A stretch of DNA of 64,000 bases from Gammaproteobacteria bacterium (GCA_025358295.1 JANYJY010000032.1:1-64000); one strand, 5' to 3'; numbered from the stretch's first letter, positions 34,150 through 43,457 are shown. The notes: generated by a model from the letters alone, not told the origin. Made by a program: numbers and translations.

Positions 34150-35172
34150 ATGTTAACGAATCAAAGACCTGCGTCGATCGAATCCGATGCCGCCATGCGT
34201 GCGGGGCGCGAGACCGTGCTCGAACACTCGACCTGGGTGGCACCCCTGCAGGCGGAAATGGCCCGCGTCATCGTCGGCCAGAAGCACCTGCTCGATCGGT
34301 TGTTGATCGCGCTGCTGACCAACGGCCATGTGCTGCTGGAGGGCGTGCCCGGCCTCGCCAAGACCTTGGCCCTCAAGTCGCTGGCAGGTGGCCTCGCGGT
34401 GCGCTTCAAGCGACTGCAATTCACGCCGGACATGCTGCCGGCCGACATCGTCGGCACCATGATCTACAACCCCCAGGACGGTGAATTCCGCACCAAGCAC
34501 GGGCCCATCTTCAGCAATCTCATTCTCGCCGACGAAATCAATCGCGCGCCGGCCAAGGTCCAGAGCGCCCTGCTCGAAGCCATGCAAGAGCGTCAGGTCA
34601 CTATCGGCGATGAGACCTATCCCCTGCCGAACCCCTTTATGGTGCTGGCCACTCAGAACCCGATCGAACAGGAGGGCACCTACCCTCTGCCCGAGGCGCA
34701 GATCGACCGCTTTATGATGAAAGTGGTGGTGACCTACCCCAACCGCGCAGAAGAGCGCGCCATTCTCGATGCCATGGCCACCTCCGAACCCAGCCTCGGC
34801 GTCCGCCCCGTGGTCAGCGCGGCGCAAATTCTGGGCGCCCGGTATGTGGTGAACACTCTGTATGTGGACGACAAGATCCGCGACTACATCGTCGATCTCG
34901 TGCTCGCCACCCGCCCACCCCAGCCCAAGGCACTGAACATCGACGGCTTTATCCAGACCGGTGCCTCGCCGCGCGCCACCATCAATCTCACGCTCGCCGC
35001 CCGCGCCATGGCGTTTTTGAGCGGCCGGCACTACGTCACTCCGCAGGACGTGAAGAACATCGCCCTGGATGTGCTGCGCCATCGCGTCTCCGTGACCTAC
35101 GAGGCCGAGGCCGAAAACGTCACCTCCGAGGATGTGATCCGCAAAATTCTCGACGCGCTGCCCGTACCCTAA
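34150..35172 (+). CDS. MoxR-family AAA+ ATPase
   Basis: The 340-residue ATPase has Walker A GVPGLAKTL (about residue 63), Walker B LADEINRAPAKVQSALLEAM (about 127), sensor 1 LATQNPIEQEGTYPLPEAQIDRF and a C-terminal helical lid. This is the MRP/APE-type MoxR pattern. MoxR proteins act as chaperones that activate von Willebrand-factor-A domain partners. AGAGGA ahead of the ATG supports the start. It is the first gene of a seven-gene operon with DUF58, VWA and Bat proteins, which are its probable clients. Confidence 0.95.
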   Translation: MLTNQRPASIESDAAMRAGRETVLEHSTWVAPLQAEMARVIVGQKHLLDRLLIALLTNGHVLLEGVPGLAKTLALKSLAGGLAVRFKRLQFTPDMLPADIVGTMIYNPQDGEFRTKHGPIFSNLILADEINRAPAKVQSALLEAMQERQVTIGDETYPLPNPFMVLATQNPIEQEGTYPLPEAQIDRFMMKVVVTYPNRAEERAILDAMATSEPSLGVRPVVSAAQILGARYVVNTLYVDDKIRDYIVDLVLATRPPQPKALNIDGFIQTGASPRATINLTLAARAMAFLSGRHYVTPQDVKNIALDVLRHRVSVTYEAEAENVTSEDVIRKILDALPVP

Positions 35173-35179
35173 CCCCCGC

Positions 35180-36100
35180 ATGCCGGCCGATACGTCCAAG
35201 TCCACCAAGACCATCATGAGCGGCATGCGGCAGCTCGAAATCCGCACGCGCCGCATGGTCAACGACAGCCTCGCCGGCGAATACCATTCGGTATTCAAAG
35301 GTCGCGGCATGGACTTCGACGAAGTGCGCGAATACAGCCCGGGCGACGAAGTTCGCACCATCGACTGGAATGTCACCGCCCGCGCCGGCCGCCCCTTCGT
35401 CAAGAAATTCACCGAAGAGCGCGAACTCACCATCCTGTTGATGGTGGACATCAGCGCCTCGGGCAATTTCGGCTCCGCTGCCATGAGCAAACGCGATCTC
35501 GCCGCCGAACTCGCCAGCGTTCTGGCCTTCTCCGCCATTCGCAACAGCGACAAGGTTGGACTGCTGCTGTACACCGATCGCATCGAGCGCTACCTGCCGC
35601 CCAAGAAAGGCCGCCGCCACGTGCTGCGAGTGGTCCGCGACATTCTGTATCACGAGCCGCAAGGCAGGCGCACCGACAGCGTCAAGGCTCTCGATGTCGC
35701 CAATCACGTGCTGCATCGGCGCGCCATCGTGTTTCTCATTTCTGATTTTCAGTCGCCCGGCGATCCCGTCCGCGAGCGCGCCGATCTGCGCCGCGCCATG
35801 CGCCAGACCAACCGCCGCCACGACCTCATCGCCGTGCAAGTCGCCGATCCGCGCGAGAAAGTACTGCCCAATGTCGGCGTCGTCGCACTCGAGGACGCCG
35901 AAACCGGTGAGATCATCGAGCTCGACACCGCCAACGCCGGCGTGCGCAAACGCTTCAACGAGCTGGCGCTCGAGCGCGCCAAGCGCCTGGTGAACGATTT
36001 CCGCTCCGAAGGCGTCGACACCCTGGAACTGAGCACCGGTGCGCCCTACATGCCTGCGTTACAACGGTTCTTCAAAACCCGCGAGCGCCGGCGCGCATGA
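35180..36100 (+). CDS. DUF58 domain-containing protein
   Basis: The 306-residue protein has the DUF58 core GRGMDFDEVREYSPGDEVRTIDWNVTAR (about 44-72) followed by a degenerate VWA-like domain. The metal site in that domain reads DISASGNF (about 90). No membrane helix is visible, so it is likely cytosolic. DUF58 proteins are consistent partners of MoxR ATPases and probably the direct chaperone client. It starts eight bases after the MoxR stop. Confidence 0.95.
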   Translation: MPADTSKSTKTIMSGMRQLEIRTRRMVNDSLAGEYHSVFKGRGMDFDEVREYSPGDEVRTIDWNVTARAGRPFVKKFTEERELTILLMVDISASGNFGSAAMSKRDLAAELASVLAFSAIRNSDKVGLLLYTDRIERYLPPKKGRRHVLRVVRDILYHEPQGRRTDSVKALDVANHVLHRRAIVFLISDFQSPGDPVRERADLRRAMRQTNRRHDLIAVQVADPREKVLPNVGVVALEDAETGEIIELDTANAGVRKRFNELALERAKRLVNDFRSEGVDTLELSTGAPYMPALQRFFKTRERRRA

Positions 36101-36110
36101 GTCCACGGGC

Positions 36111-36668
36111 ATGACCCTTCGCGCATCCCCGGTGTGCGCCGTGCTGGCGGCTGGACTGCTCGCCGCCCTGTCGGGCATCGCCGGCGCCGACGACATCCGT
36201 GACATCCGCGGTCCGAAGGCCCTGTTCCCGATGGCGTTGCTGCTGGAGTTGCTGGCCGCAGGCATCCTGCTCGCCGCCGCCGGCTACGCCGTGTGGCGCA
36301 GCAGACAGCGCCGCCGCTCCCGCGCCCTCAAATACTTCGAGATTACGCTGCGCGATCTCGAGAAACTCCGATCGCTCATGCATCCATCGACGGTGCGTGA
36401 ATTCTCCTCCGCCATTTCCGATACCGTGCGCCGCTACATCGAGGCAGGATTCAAAGTCACCGCCACGCACCAGACCACCGAAGAATTTCTGCACGGCATT
36501 CTCAAGGACGCAAAATCGCCGTTGGTCAGGCATCGCGCCCTGCTGGACGAATTCCTGCAGCAATGCGACCTCGCCAAATTCGCCGGCGTGTCCTTGTCGC
36601 GTGACAACATGGAAGCGCTGTATCAAAGCGCGCGCAGCTTCGTCGTCGGCACGGCACCCGCCGCATGA
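36111..36668 (+). CDS. DUF4381-like membrane protein of the Bat operon
   Basis: The 185-residue protein has an N-terminal signal-like segment (CAVLAAGLLAALSGIAGADD), a second hydrophobic helix (LFPMALLLELLAAGILLAAAGYAVW, about 40-63) followed at once by RSRQRRRSR, and a cytosolic helical domain. The composition and the position between DUF58 and BatA match the small DUF4381-type protein found in these operons. I choose the ATG at 36111 because the signal follows directly. Its stop overlaps the next start as ATGA. The role is unknown beyond operon membership. Confidence 0.75.
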   Translation: MTLRASPVCAVLAAGLLAALSGIAGADDIRDIRGPKALFPMALLLELLAAGILLAAAGYAVWRSRQRRRSRALKYFEITLRDLEKLRSLMHPSTVREFSSAISDTVRRYIEAGFKVTATHQTTEEFLHGILKDAKSPLVRHRALLDEFLQQCDLAKFAGVSLSRDNMEALYQSARSFVVGTAPAA

Positions 36669-37666
36669 TCACCTTCCTGCAACCCCAGTGGCTATGGCTC
36701 TTGGCGCTGCTGCCCCTGGTCATGCTGTTGCGCGGCCGCCGTGGTCCGGTGGCAGCGGTCGAATTCACCGACATCGGTCTCGCCCGTGAAGTGGCACGCC
36801 GCAGCCGTTCCCGCATCGGTGGCTGGATCTGGCTGCTGCCCCTGCTCGCGGCTGCGCTGATGATAGTCGGGCTCGCCCGCCCGCAGCGCGGCCAAAGCCG
36901 CACCGAGATCACCGCCAACGGCATCGACATCGTGCTCGGACTCGATGTGTCCGGCTCCATGCAAGCACTCGATTTCTTGGTTGACGACCGTCGCGTCAAC
37001 CGCATCGAAGTCGTCAAATCCGTGGTCTCTAAATTCATCGAAGAGCGCCCCGACGACCGCATCGGCCTCATCGCCTTTGCCGCCGCGCCCTACCTCGTCA
37101 GCCCGCTCACCCTGGATCACGACTGGTTGCTGCAAAATCTCGAGCGCGTCACTACCGCCGTGGGCAACGACGACGGTACCGCCATTGGCTCCGCCATCGC
37201 CGCGGGGGTCAATCGCCTGCGCTTCACGCATGCCAAATCGAAGGTGATGATCCTGCTCACCGACGGCATGAACAACACCGGAAAGATTTCACCACTGGCC
37301 GCGGCCGAAGCCGCCAAGGCCCTGGGCGTGAAGATCTACACCATCGGCGTCGGCGTACGCGGCATGGCACCCATTCCCGTCCACGACTTGGACGGTCACG
37401 TACGCGTGATGATGGACAAGGTCGACGTGGACGAGCAGACCCTGCAAACCATTGCCGGCGAAACCGGCGGTACTTTCTACCGGGCGACCGACACGGATTC
37501 CCTGAAGAAAATCTACGACCAGATCAATCGCCTGGAGAAAACCGCCCAGACGGTGCAGAAGTTCGAACACTACGACGAACTCTATTCCTGGGCCGTGATT
37601 CCCTGTATCGGCATCCTGGGATTCAGCCTGCTGCTGCAGCACACCCGCTTCCGGAGGCTGCCATGA
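36665..37666 (+). CDS. BatA-like VWA-domain membrane protein
   Basis: The 333-residue protein has two N-terminal membrane helices (about 8-20 and 55-75), a von Willebrand A domain with an intact MIDAS motif DVSGSM (Asp94), the later Thr and LTDGMNNTG acidic positions, and a C-terminal helix (YSWAVIPCIGILGFSLLLQ). This anchor-VWA-anchor layout is typical of BatA. The VWA domain should face the periplasm and bind divalent metal. Bat proteins were linked to aerotolerance in Bacteroides and to stress in Leptospira; the role in proteobacteria is unclear. Four-base overlaps link it to both neighbours. Confidence 0.9.
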   Translation: MITFLQPQWLWLLALLPLVMLLRGRRGPVAAVEFTDIGLAREVARRSRSRIGGWIWLLPLLAAALMIVGLARPQRGQSRTEITANGIDIVLGLDVSGSMQALDFLVDDRRVNRIEVVKSVVSKFIEERPDDRIGLIAFAAAPYLVSPLTLDHDWLLQNLERVTTAVGNDDGTAIGSAIAAGVNRLRFTHAKSKVMILLTDGMNNTGKISPLAAAEAAKALGVKIYTIGVGVRGMAPIPVHDLDGHVRVMMDKVDVDEQTLQTIAGETGGTFYRATDTDSLKKIYDQINRLEKTAQTVQKFEHYDELYSWAVIPCIGILGFSLLLQHTRFRRLP

Positions 37667-39723
37667 TGTTCAGCCATCCCACCTGGCTCGCTGCCGGTGC
37701 CGCCGCCTGCCTGCTGTTGATTCTGTTATGGCGGCGCCACGATGCCGGCCAGAACGCTGCGCTCGCGCGCTTCGTCTCGGAGCACCTGCGCGTCGAACTG
37801 ACCCAATCCGTGTCGCACGGCCGGCGCCGCATTCAACGCTTCTGCATGTTCGTCTGCGTCGCGCTGGCCTTCGTCGCGCTGGCGGGGCCGCTGTGGGGAT
37901 ACCGCTGGGAACTCGCCAAACGCCGCGGCAATGACATTGTCTTTGCCATTGACACGTCGCGCAGCATGTCGACTCCAGATGTGAAACCCGATCGGCTGAC
38001 GCGCGCCAAGCTGGCCATCGATGACTTCACCAACCAACTGGACGGCGACGCCGTCGGACTCGTCGCCTTCGCCGGCGACGCGTTCCTGGTCTGCCCCATC
38101 ACGCTCGACTATGGCGCGTTCCACGAATCACTGAACGCCATCGACACCAACACCATACCGCACGGCGGCACCGATATCGCCAGCGCCATCCGCGAGGCGC
38201 AATCCGCGCTGCGGCGCCGGCCTGGCAGCGATAAGATTTTGATTCTGGTCACCGACGGCGAAGATCTCCAAGGCGAAGCACTGGTCGCGGCGCAGGATGC
38301 CGCGCGCCTGGACCGAATGAAGATTTTCACCGTCGGCGTCGGCACCGCACAGGGCGATCTGATTCCCGTTGCGGCCGGTGGCAACAGCGGCTTCGTCAAA
38401 GACGAGTCAGGCGCCTTCGTCAAATCGCGACTCGACGAACCTGCGCTCAAAGCGATTGCGGCTGCCGCCGGCGGACTCTACGCACCACTCGGCTCCCAAG
38501 CCGAAGGCTTCGAGTACATTTACAAAACCGCCCTCGCCCCCATGCTCAAGCACGACTTGGCCTCACGCCAGCAGAAGGTCTACACCCAGCGCTATCAATG
38601 GCCGCTCGCTGCCTCCCTGGCATTCCTGTTGTTAAGCCTGCTCGTCGGCAACCGCCGTCGATCGCGCGCCCAAATTCCCGCACCGGCGCCCGCCACGCGT
38701 TCGATCGCTCGTTCAGCCGCGCGCCCGACTGCGCGCCCCGCGTCGATCAATCCCACGGCAGCGGCCGCCGTGTTGCTGACGCTGACACTGATGTTATCCC
38801 CGACACCGTCGCACGCGTCCACCACCGCTGCCGAGGCCGCCTACAAGAAGGGCGACTACGCCGCTGCCGCCAAGGAATACGCCGCCGCCGCACAGCGCGC
38901 CCCCGACAAGCCCGTCCTCGCCTTCAACGCCGGAACGGCCGCCTACAGGGCCGGACAATTTTCGCAGGCCGCGACGGCGTTTCAGCAATCCATCAGCCGC
39001 GCTCCTTCCGGGGATGCCAAGCGGCTGGCCGAGCAGGAAGACGCGTACTACAACCTCGGCAACACCCAGTACCGCGCGGGACAAGCCACCGAGAAATCCT
39101 CGCCGCAACAAACCATCGACACCTGGAATTCCGCGGTAAAGTCCTATGATAGCGCGCTGCGCCTGCGCCCCGATGACGCCGACAGCAAATACAATCGCGA
39201 CTTCGTGAAACGCAAGATCGATGAGCTGAAGCAGCAACAGAATCCGCCGCCTAATCAGCCACAGAATCAGAATCAAAATCAGCCGCCCCAAGGACAACCC
39301 CCGCCGGGTCAACAGCCGCCGCAGGGACAGCCCCCTCCCAATGGTCAGCAGCCCCCATCAGGACAGCAACCACCGGGTCAACAACCTCCGCAAGGCCAAC
39401 CGCCTCCGCAGGGTCAGCAATCACCCCAAGGTCAACCTCCACCTCAGGGGCAACAACCTCCCCAGGGCCAGCAACCGCCGCAGGCGCAGCAACCTCCTCC
39501 GGGCGGCGGTCAACCCAAGGCCGCTCCCGGCGGCGAGCCGCCGCAGGATTCGCCCGACACCGCTGAGAACCAGGATGCGCAACGCGTACCCGGTCAGATG
39601 AGCCAGGAAGAGGCGCGCCAACTGCTCGACTCGCAGAAGGGCGAGGAGCGCCGCGCGCAGGGGGTACCGTTCGCGCGCCGCGGCACCGATTCATCGCCCG
39701 ACAAGCCGGTGAAAGACTGGTGA
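37663..39723 (+). CDS. BatB/BatC-like fusion: VWA domain plus TPR and a Pro/Gln/Gly-rich tail
   Basis: The 686-residue protein joins a BatB-like part, with N-terminal anchors, a VWA domain and MIDAS DTSRSM (Asp97), and a helix near 315-330, to a BatC-like part. The latter has a second hydrophobic helix (about 368-385), TPR repeats (AYKKGDYAAAAKEYAAAAQRAPDKP and following, about 388-515) and a Pro/Gln/Gly linker (about 525-625). It ends in a charged helix (GQMSQEEARQLLDSQKGEER) of the kind that closes BatC. TPRs probably dock partner proteins in the periplasm. Bat operons often carry batB and batC as one gene, so the fusion is expected. Confidence 0.9.
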   Translation: MMFSHPTWLAAGAAACLLLILLWRRHDAGQNAALARFVSEHLRVELTQSVSHGRRRIQRFCMFVCVALAFVALAGPLWGYRWELAKRRGNDIVFAIDTSRSMSTPDVKPDRLTRAKLAIDDFTNQLDGDAVGLVAFAGDAFLVCPITLDYGAFHESLNAIDTNTIPHGGTDIASAIREAQSALRRRPGSDKILILVTDGEDLQGEALVAAQDAARLDRMKIFTVGVGTAQGDLIPVAAGGNSGFVKDESGAFVKSRLDEPALKAIAAAAGGLYAPLGSQAEGFEYIYKTALAPMLKHDLASRQQKVYTQRYQWPLAASLAFLLLSLLVGNRRRSRAQIPAPAPATRSIARSAARPTARPASINPTAAAAVLLTLTLMLSPTPSHASTTAAEAAYKKGDYAAAAKEYAAAAQRAPDKPVLAFNAGTAAYRAGQFSQAATAFQQSISRAPSGDAKRLAEQEDAYYNLGNTQYRAGQATEKSSPQQTIDTWNSAVKSYDSALRLRPDDADSKYNRDFVKRKIDELKQQQNPPPNQPQNQNQNQPPQGQPPPGQQPPQGQPPPNGQQPPSGQQPPGQQPPQGQPPPQGQQSPQGQPPPQGQQPPQGQQPPQAQQPPPGGGQPKAAPGGEPPQDSPDTAENQDAQRVPGQMSQEEARQLLDSQKGEERRAQGVPFARRGTDSSPDKPVKDW
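39241..39520 (+). repeat. In-frame Pro/Gln/Gly-coding degenerate repeat
   Basis: About 280 bases encode imperfect copies of PPQGQ and PPGQQ, with variants such as NGQQ, SGQQ and AQQ. The third bases vary freely, which argues for selection on the protein tract rather than recent DNA slippage. It forms the linker between the TPR region and the C-terminal helix of the BatB/C fusion. Confidence 0.8.
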
Positions 39724-39724
39724 C

Positions 39725-41590
39725 ATGAGAAAGGCATTGCATCGACGGGCAATTCGCGCGCCGGCGGCAGTCACCCTACTGTTGGCGGTGCTGACCGCGG
39801 CCTTTACGCATGCAGCCCCGGCTGCTGCGGCCGCGCCTTCCATCGATGCCACCATCGAGCCCGCGCAGATATCCTTGGGCGAATCCGCGCAACTCACCAT
39901 CACGACCTCGGGCAGCGGATCCCTGTCGGTGAACCTGCCTGTCGTCGCCGGATTGGAATTTCGCGTGGTCGGCCAATCTCGCCGTATCGAAATAATCAAC
40001 GGCGCCACCCTTGACTCCACGTCCACCATCATTCGCGTCACACCCGACGAGGTGGGCGTATTCACCATTCCCGGTCCATCGCCGCATTCGCCGCCATTGG
40101 TGCTGAAAGTGCTGCAGGCCGGCGGCTCCGGCCCGTCACTCACTCCCAGTCACCCCGGCTCGGCGGCGCTCAATTCATTCCTGCGTGGCGGCTCCGAAGC
40201 CAACGGCATTCGTCTGAGTCCCGATGGCTCCGCCTACATTCGGCTCGAAGTACCCAAGCGCGAAATCTACGTGGGTGAAAGCGTTCCCGCGGAAATTCAA
40301 GTCGGTATGCGCAATGGATTTGCCGCCTCCAACAGTCTGCCCACCCTCAACACCAGCGACTTCACGCTGAATAATTTATCGCTCAAGCCTGATCAGAGCG
40401 GCAAGGCCATCGACGGCAAGCCGTTCACGGTGTTCACCTGGCACACCCTTCTCGCCGCCATCAAACCCGGCACCTACTCGGTCTCGTTCTCGGCCCCCTT
40501 CGTGGTTCGCATACGCAGCCAACCACGCAGCGACTCCCTGATCGACGACCTGCTGGGCGACCCGTTCATGCAGAATCTATTCGGCGCCTCGGTATCGAAG
40601 AACATCACCGTCGCCAGTCCGGAAACGGAATTCACCGTTCTGCCCCTTCCGGCGGAAGGCAGGCCCACTGACTTCGGCGGCGCCGTCGGCGCTTTCAAAA
40701 TCACCACGGACGTCTCCTCCCCCACAAATATCGCCGGCGACCCGCTCACTCTGCGCATGCATGTGACCGGCATCGGCAACTTCGACCGCGTCGAGAGCAA
40801 CATGCTCACCGGCGATCCGCAGTGGAAGACTTATCAACCCAAGGCGACTTTCAACAAGACCGACTCAGCGGGCTATCACGGCGAGAAAATCTTCGAGCAG
40901 CCGCTCATCGCCTCTCAAGCCGGCGAACAAACCATCCCGGCACTGAGCTTCAGTTATTTCGATCCCGCCGCACGTCGCTACGAAACCGTGCATAGCGCAC
41001 CGCTTCGCGTCCGGGTTGCTCCCTCGGCGGCCGACAGTGCGGCCACATTGCCGCCGGCGCTCGCCAGCCGTGCCGGCGTGCCTGCCGCGAACCCGACCAA
41101 CGGCCACCGTCCCGATCATGCGGTTACCGAGGCGCGCGCCAATTCCTTGGTGCCACTGTATCTACGCCCGGCATTCCTAAGTATTCAGTCGGCCCTTGCC
41201 GTTTTTTTCGCCGCCGCCTGGGCGGTGCTGCGGCGTCACGAACGCAATGCCCGCGATTTGCGGCTGCAGCGGGAGCGCCTGCGGCAGGAAGCCCTCCAGG
41301 CATCGCAGAAACAAATGGCCGCTGCGGCAGCCGCGGGCAAGGCCGCCGAATTCTTCAGCGCGGCACGCACCGCCCTGCAACTGGCCCTCAGCCCCTTGTT
41401 GCAGAAAGAGCCCGAACACATCATGGCCGCCGATATCGACACCCGCGCAGGATCGGACAGCGAGGCCATACGCAAGCTGTTCGCCTACGCCGATGAAGCC
41501 AATTACTCAGGCAGCGCCCCCGGCGCCGTCGATTTCGAACGCTGGACCCGCGTCGTCAGCCGCCGCGTAACGGCCGAGAAAGCGCCATGA
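39725..41590 (+). CDS. BatD (oxygen-tolerance) family protein
   Basis: The 621-residue protein has a signal peptide (to about residue 38, THAAPAAAAAPS). It then has Ig-like beta domains with the BatD signatures IDATIEPAQISLGESAQLTIT and YVGESVPAEIQV, a membrane helix at about 478-500 (LSIQSALAVFFAAAWAVL), and a cytosolic helical tail. It should be a periplasmic scaffold anchored from the C-terminal side, working with the VWA proteins encoded just upstream. The start lies one base after the preceding stop, and the stop overlaps the next gene as ATGA. Confidence 0.9.
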   Translation: MRKALHRRAIRAPAAVTLLLAVLTAAFTHAAPAAAAAPSIDATIEPAQISLGESAQLTITTSGSGSLSVNLPVVAGLEFRVVGQSRRIEIINGATLDSTSTIIRVTPDEVGVFTIPGPSPHSPPLVLKVLQAGGSGPSLTPSHPGSAALNSFLRGGSEANGIRLSPDGSAYIRLEVPKREIYVGESVPAEIQVGMRNGFAASNSLPTLNTSDFTLNNLSLKPDQSGKAIDGKPFTVFTWHTLLAAIKPGTYSVSFSAPFVVRIRSQPRSDSLIDDLLGDPFMQNLFGASVSKNITVASPETEFTVLPLPAEGRPTDFGGAVGAFKITTDVSSPTNIAGDPLTLRMHVTGIGNFDRVESNMLTGDPQWKTYQPKATFNKTDSAGYHGEKIFEQPLIASQAGEQTIPALSFSYFDPAARRYETVHSAPLRVRVAPSAADSAATLPPALASRAGVPAANPTNGHRPDHAVTEARANSLVPLYLRPAFLSIQSALAVFFAAAWAVLRRHERNARDLRLQRERLRQEALQASQKQMAAAAAAGKAAEFFSAARTALQLALSPLLQKEPEHIMAADIDTRAGSDSEAIRKLFAYADEANYSGSAPGAVDFERWTRVVSRRVTAEKAP

Positions 41591-42252
41591 TCCGCATTGC
41601 CAAAGTCGCGCTCTCGGCCGCCGCAATGGTCTTCACGGCGGCCGCCGCCGATACGGCATCCGTGCCGACCGGAGGCTACTCCGCCGCAGCCTTCTACAAC
41701 CTCGCGAACGCTTACGCCCGTGCCAACAAACCGGGCTTGGCGGTTTTGAACTATGAGCGTGCGAAACTGTTGGATCCCCGGGATCCCGACGTCGCCGCAA
41801 ATCTGCTCCGCGTTCGACAGTCCGCCTCCTTGCCGGCGGTATCCGCGGGCCGTCTCGATCGGCTGACGCAACTCGCCTCGCCCACCGCGCTGTCATGGAT
41901 CGGTCTCTTGGGATTGCTGCTGGCGGGTACCGCCATGCTGGCTCGGGAGAAATTCTCCGCACATCGGGGCAAGTTGTTGCTGTCGGCTCTGGTCGGATTC
42001 TGCCTGCTCGGCGTGAGCGCGGGTGCCGCCATGGCCGTCTGGCCTACGCTGCATTCAGCCGTCGTGGTTGGTCACTCGGTCGAGGTTCGCGTCTCGCCAG
42101 TGCTGATCGAAGAACCCCTGTTCGTGCTCCCCGAAGGCGAAATCGTCCGGGTTGGCGATGAACACGATGGATTTGTGCTGGTCAGAACTCGCGCCGGCCG
42201 TTCAGGCTGGGCGCCCAGTTCCAACCTCGCCCTCATCGCCCTGCAGCGCTAG
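41587..42252 (+). CDS. BatE-like protein: TPR plus SH3-type domain
   Basis: The 221-residue protein has a signal peptide (1-20), a TPR pair (AAFYNLANAYARANKPGLAVLNYERAKLL, about 30-60), two hydrophobic helices (about 97-112 and 128-150), and a C-terminal bacterial SH3-like domain (VEVRVSPVLIEEPLFVLPEGEIVRVGDEHDGFVLVR). This is the BatE layout and the last gene of the operon. Its 3' end overlaps the convergent DUF2891 gene by 20 bases, across an 18-base duplication. Confidence 0.82.
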   Translation: MIRIAKVALSAAAMVFTAAAADTASVPTGGYSAAAFYNLANAYARANKPGLAVLNYERAKLLDPRDPDVAANLLRVRQSASLPAVSAGRLDRLTQLASPTALSWIGLLGLLLAGTAMLAREKFSAHRGKLLLSALVGFCLLGVSAGAAMAVWPTLHSAVVVGHSVEVRVSPVLIEEPLFVLPEGEIVRVGDEHDGFVLVRTRAGRSGWAPSSNLALIALQR

Positions 42253-43357
42253 GAATCCCTGCAGCGCTGGTCAAGTACACCGCGAATGTCCCCAGCCAAT
42301 GACCGCCCTCGTAATGCTCACCCGTCACGGCGGGCAGCGCGGCCTCGGCATGGCGAGCCGCCAACGCATACAGCACCGGCGCACGCGCATCGCCCGGCAG
42401 CAGCCGGGACGCGATGCCTTCCAGCATCCACGCTCGGCTCAGATTGAGCCCGTCCAAATGCGCGAGCTTCGGGTCGGCGCGATCGGTTATCACCGCCGGC
42501 GGCAGCCACGCCGCAGTCGTCTGGGCTGAAATTCCCGGTAGAAAATCCGTTAGCCAACGGCTGAATACCGCCGGACTCTGGACCCGACGCATGAAATCCG
42601 CCTCGGCCAAGCAGGGCGACAGAAAGTCCTGTCCGGAGGGCTCGTAGTCGATGGGGCAATCGCGATCGTTGAGGTAGAAGCGATGCGCCGCATCCGCCAG
42701 CAACGAACGCATCTCCGTGTCGCCGACGACGCCGGCCCAATCCCAGATCAAGCCAAAGGAAAATGCCGTCTGATCGTGTTCACCGATTCGAATGGGATAG
42801 TGAAGCTTCGGCAACCAGCTCTTCAAGCGCGCCGCCGCCTCGGCCTCGAGCGGCTGCAGCGTGTGCGCCCACTCCCGTGCCTGGGGGTCATCCCAGGTGC
42901 GCAATTCCGCCGACAGCTGCAATACCCACGCAAGTCCGTACGGCCGCTCGAAATTGGCACGCCCCGGTCGCTGCAAATAAGCGACTTCGCCCGCGATATT
43001 CTTCGCGGTCAGGCTGCGCGCAACTTCGGACTTCGCCAGAGCCGCAAACGGTGCGTTGGGATACAAGCGCAGCAACCGCACCAACAGCCAATGGCCATGC
43101 ACATCCGAGTGCCAGTCGAAGCATCCGTAGAAGGCGGGATACAAGGCATGCGGAGGCAGCGCATCCGCGCTGCTATCCATGGTTTGGCTGATATGATTGG
43201 GATATTCCGCATGCAGGCAGCGGAGCGCCAGACCGGCAAAGCGTGTGGCCGCCGCCGCATCCAACGCCGGCACCGCATCGCCCTTGACAGGCGCCGTGGC
43301 GGCGGTCGCGCCAATCATTGCCACGAGAATCGCCACAAGGTAGGTTGTTCGGTGCAT
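42233..43357 (-). CDS. DUF2891 family secreted protein
   Basis: The 374-residue protein has a signal peptide (1-22, VAILVAMIGATAATAPV) and the DUF2891 hallmark HALYPAFYGCFDWHSDVHGHWLLVRLL (about 72-98). It is followed by a helical body with an alpha/alpha-barrel feel (YGLAWVLQLSAELRTW, DFLSPCLAEADFMRRV) like other all-helical carbohydrate-active or linker proteins. The conserved His-rich motif suggests an enzyme, but no reaction is known. It is divergent from the DUF5996 gene across a 20-base palindrome. Confidence 0.85.
   Translation of the reverse strand: MHRTTYLVAILVAMIGATAATAPVKGDAVPALDAAAATRFAGLALRCLHAEYPNHISQTMDSSADALPPHALYPAFYGCFDWHSDVHGHWLLVRLLRLYPNAPFAALAKSEVARSLTAKNIAGEVAYLQRPGRANFERPYGLAWVLQLSAELRTWDDPQAREWAHTLQPLEAEAAARLKSWLPKLHYPIRIGEHDQTAFSFGLIWDWAGVVGDTEMRSLLADAAHRFYLNDRDCPIDYEPSGQDFLSPCLAEADFMRRVQSPAVFSRWLTDFLPGISAQTTAAWLPPAVITDRADPKLAHLDGLNLSRAWMLEGIASRLLPGDARAPVLYALAARHAEAALPAVTGEHYEGGHWLGTFAVYLTSAAGIPSAAGR
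42239..42268. repeat. 18-base tandem duplication across two convergent stop codons
   Basis: CCCTGCAGCGCT occurs at 42239-42250 and again at 42257-42268, one period of 18 bases apart. On the minus strand this makes the C-terminal repeat SAAGIP-SAAG of the DUF2891 protein. The BatE stop codon (42250-42252) begins in the first copy. It looks like a recent in-frame duplication that lengthened the overlap of the two genes. Confidence 0.7.
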
Positions 43358-43372
43358 GAGGACCCTCCATTG

Positions 43373-43392
43373 ACGATTGATCGATCAATCGT
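43373..43392. promoter_or_regulatory. 20-base perfect palindrome between the DUF2891 and DUF5996 genes
   Basis: ACGATTGATCGATCAATCGT is identical to its own reverse complement over all 20 bases. It begins 16 bases upstream of the DUF2891 ATG and 66-85 bases upstream of the chosen DUF5996 start. No loop and no T-run are present, so it looks like a repressor site (TetR-like length) rather than a terminator. No regulator gene lies next to it. Confidence 0.6.
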
Positions 43393-43457
43393 ACATCGAA
43401 AGCGCAGCCCTCATCGATGGCGGCCTGCTGAATGACTCGGCAACGGAGATGGAAAAT

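Noticed and set aside
34153-35583. A 476-codon open frame antisense to the MoxR and DUF58 genes
   Set aside because: It mirrors two well-supported conserved genes on the plus strand, has the His/Gly/Asp/Val-rich composition of antisense reading in GC-rich DNA, and has no family motif.
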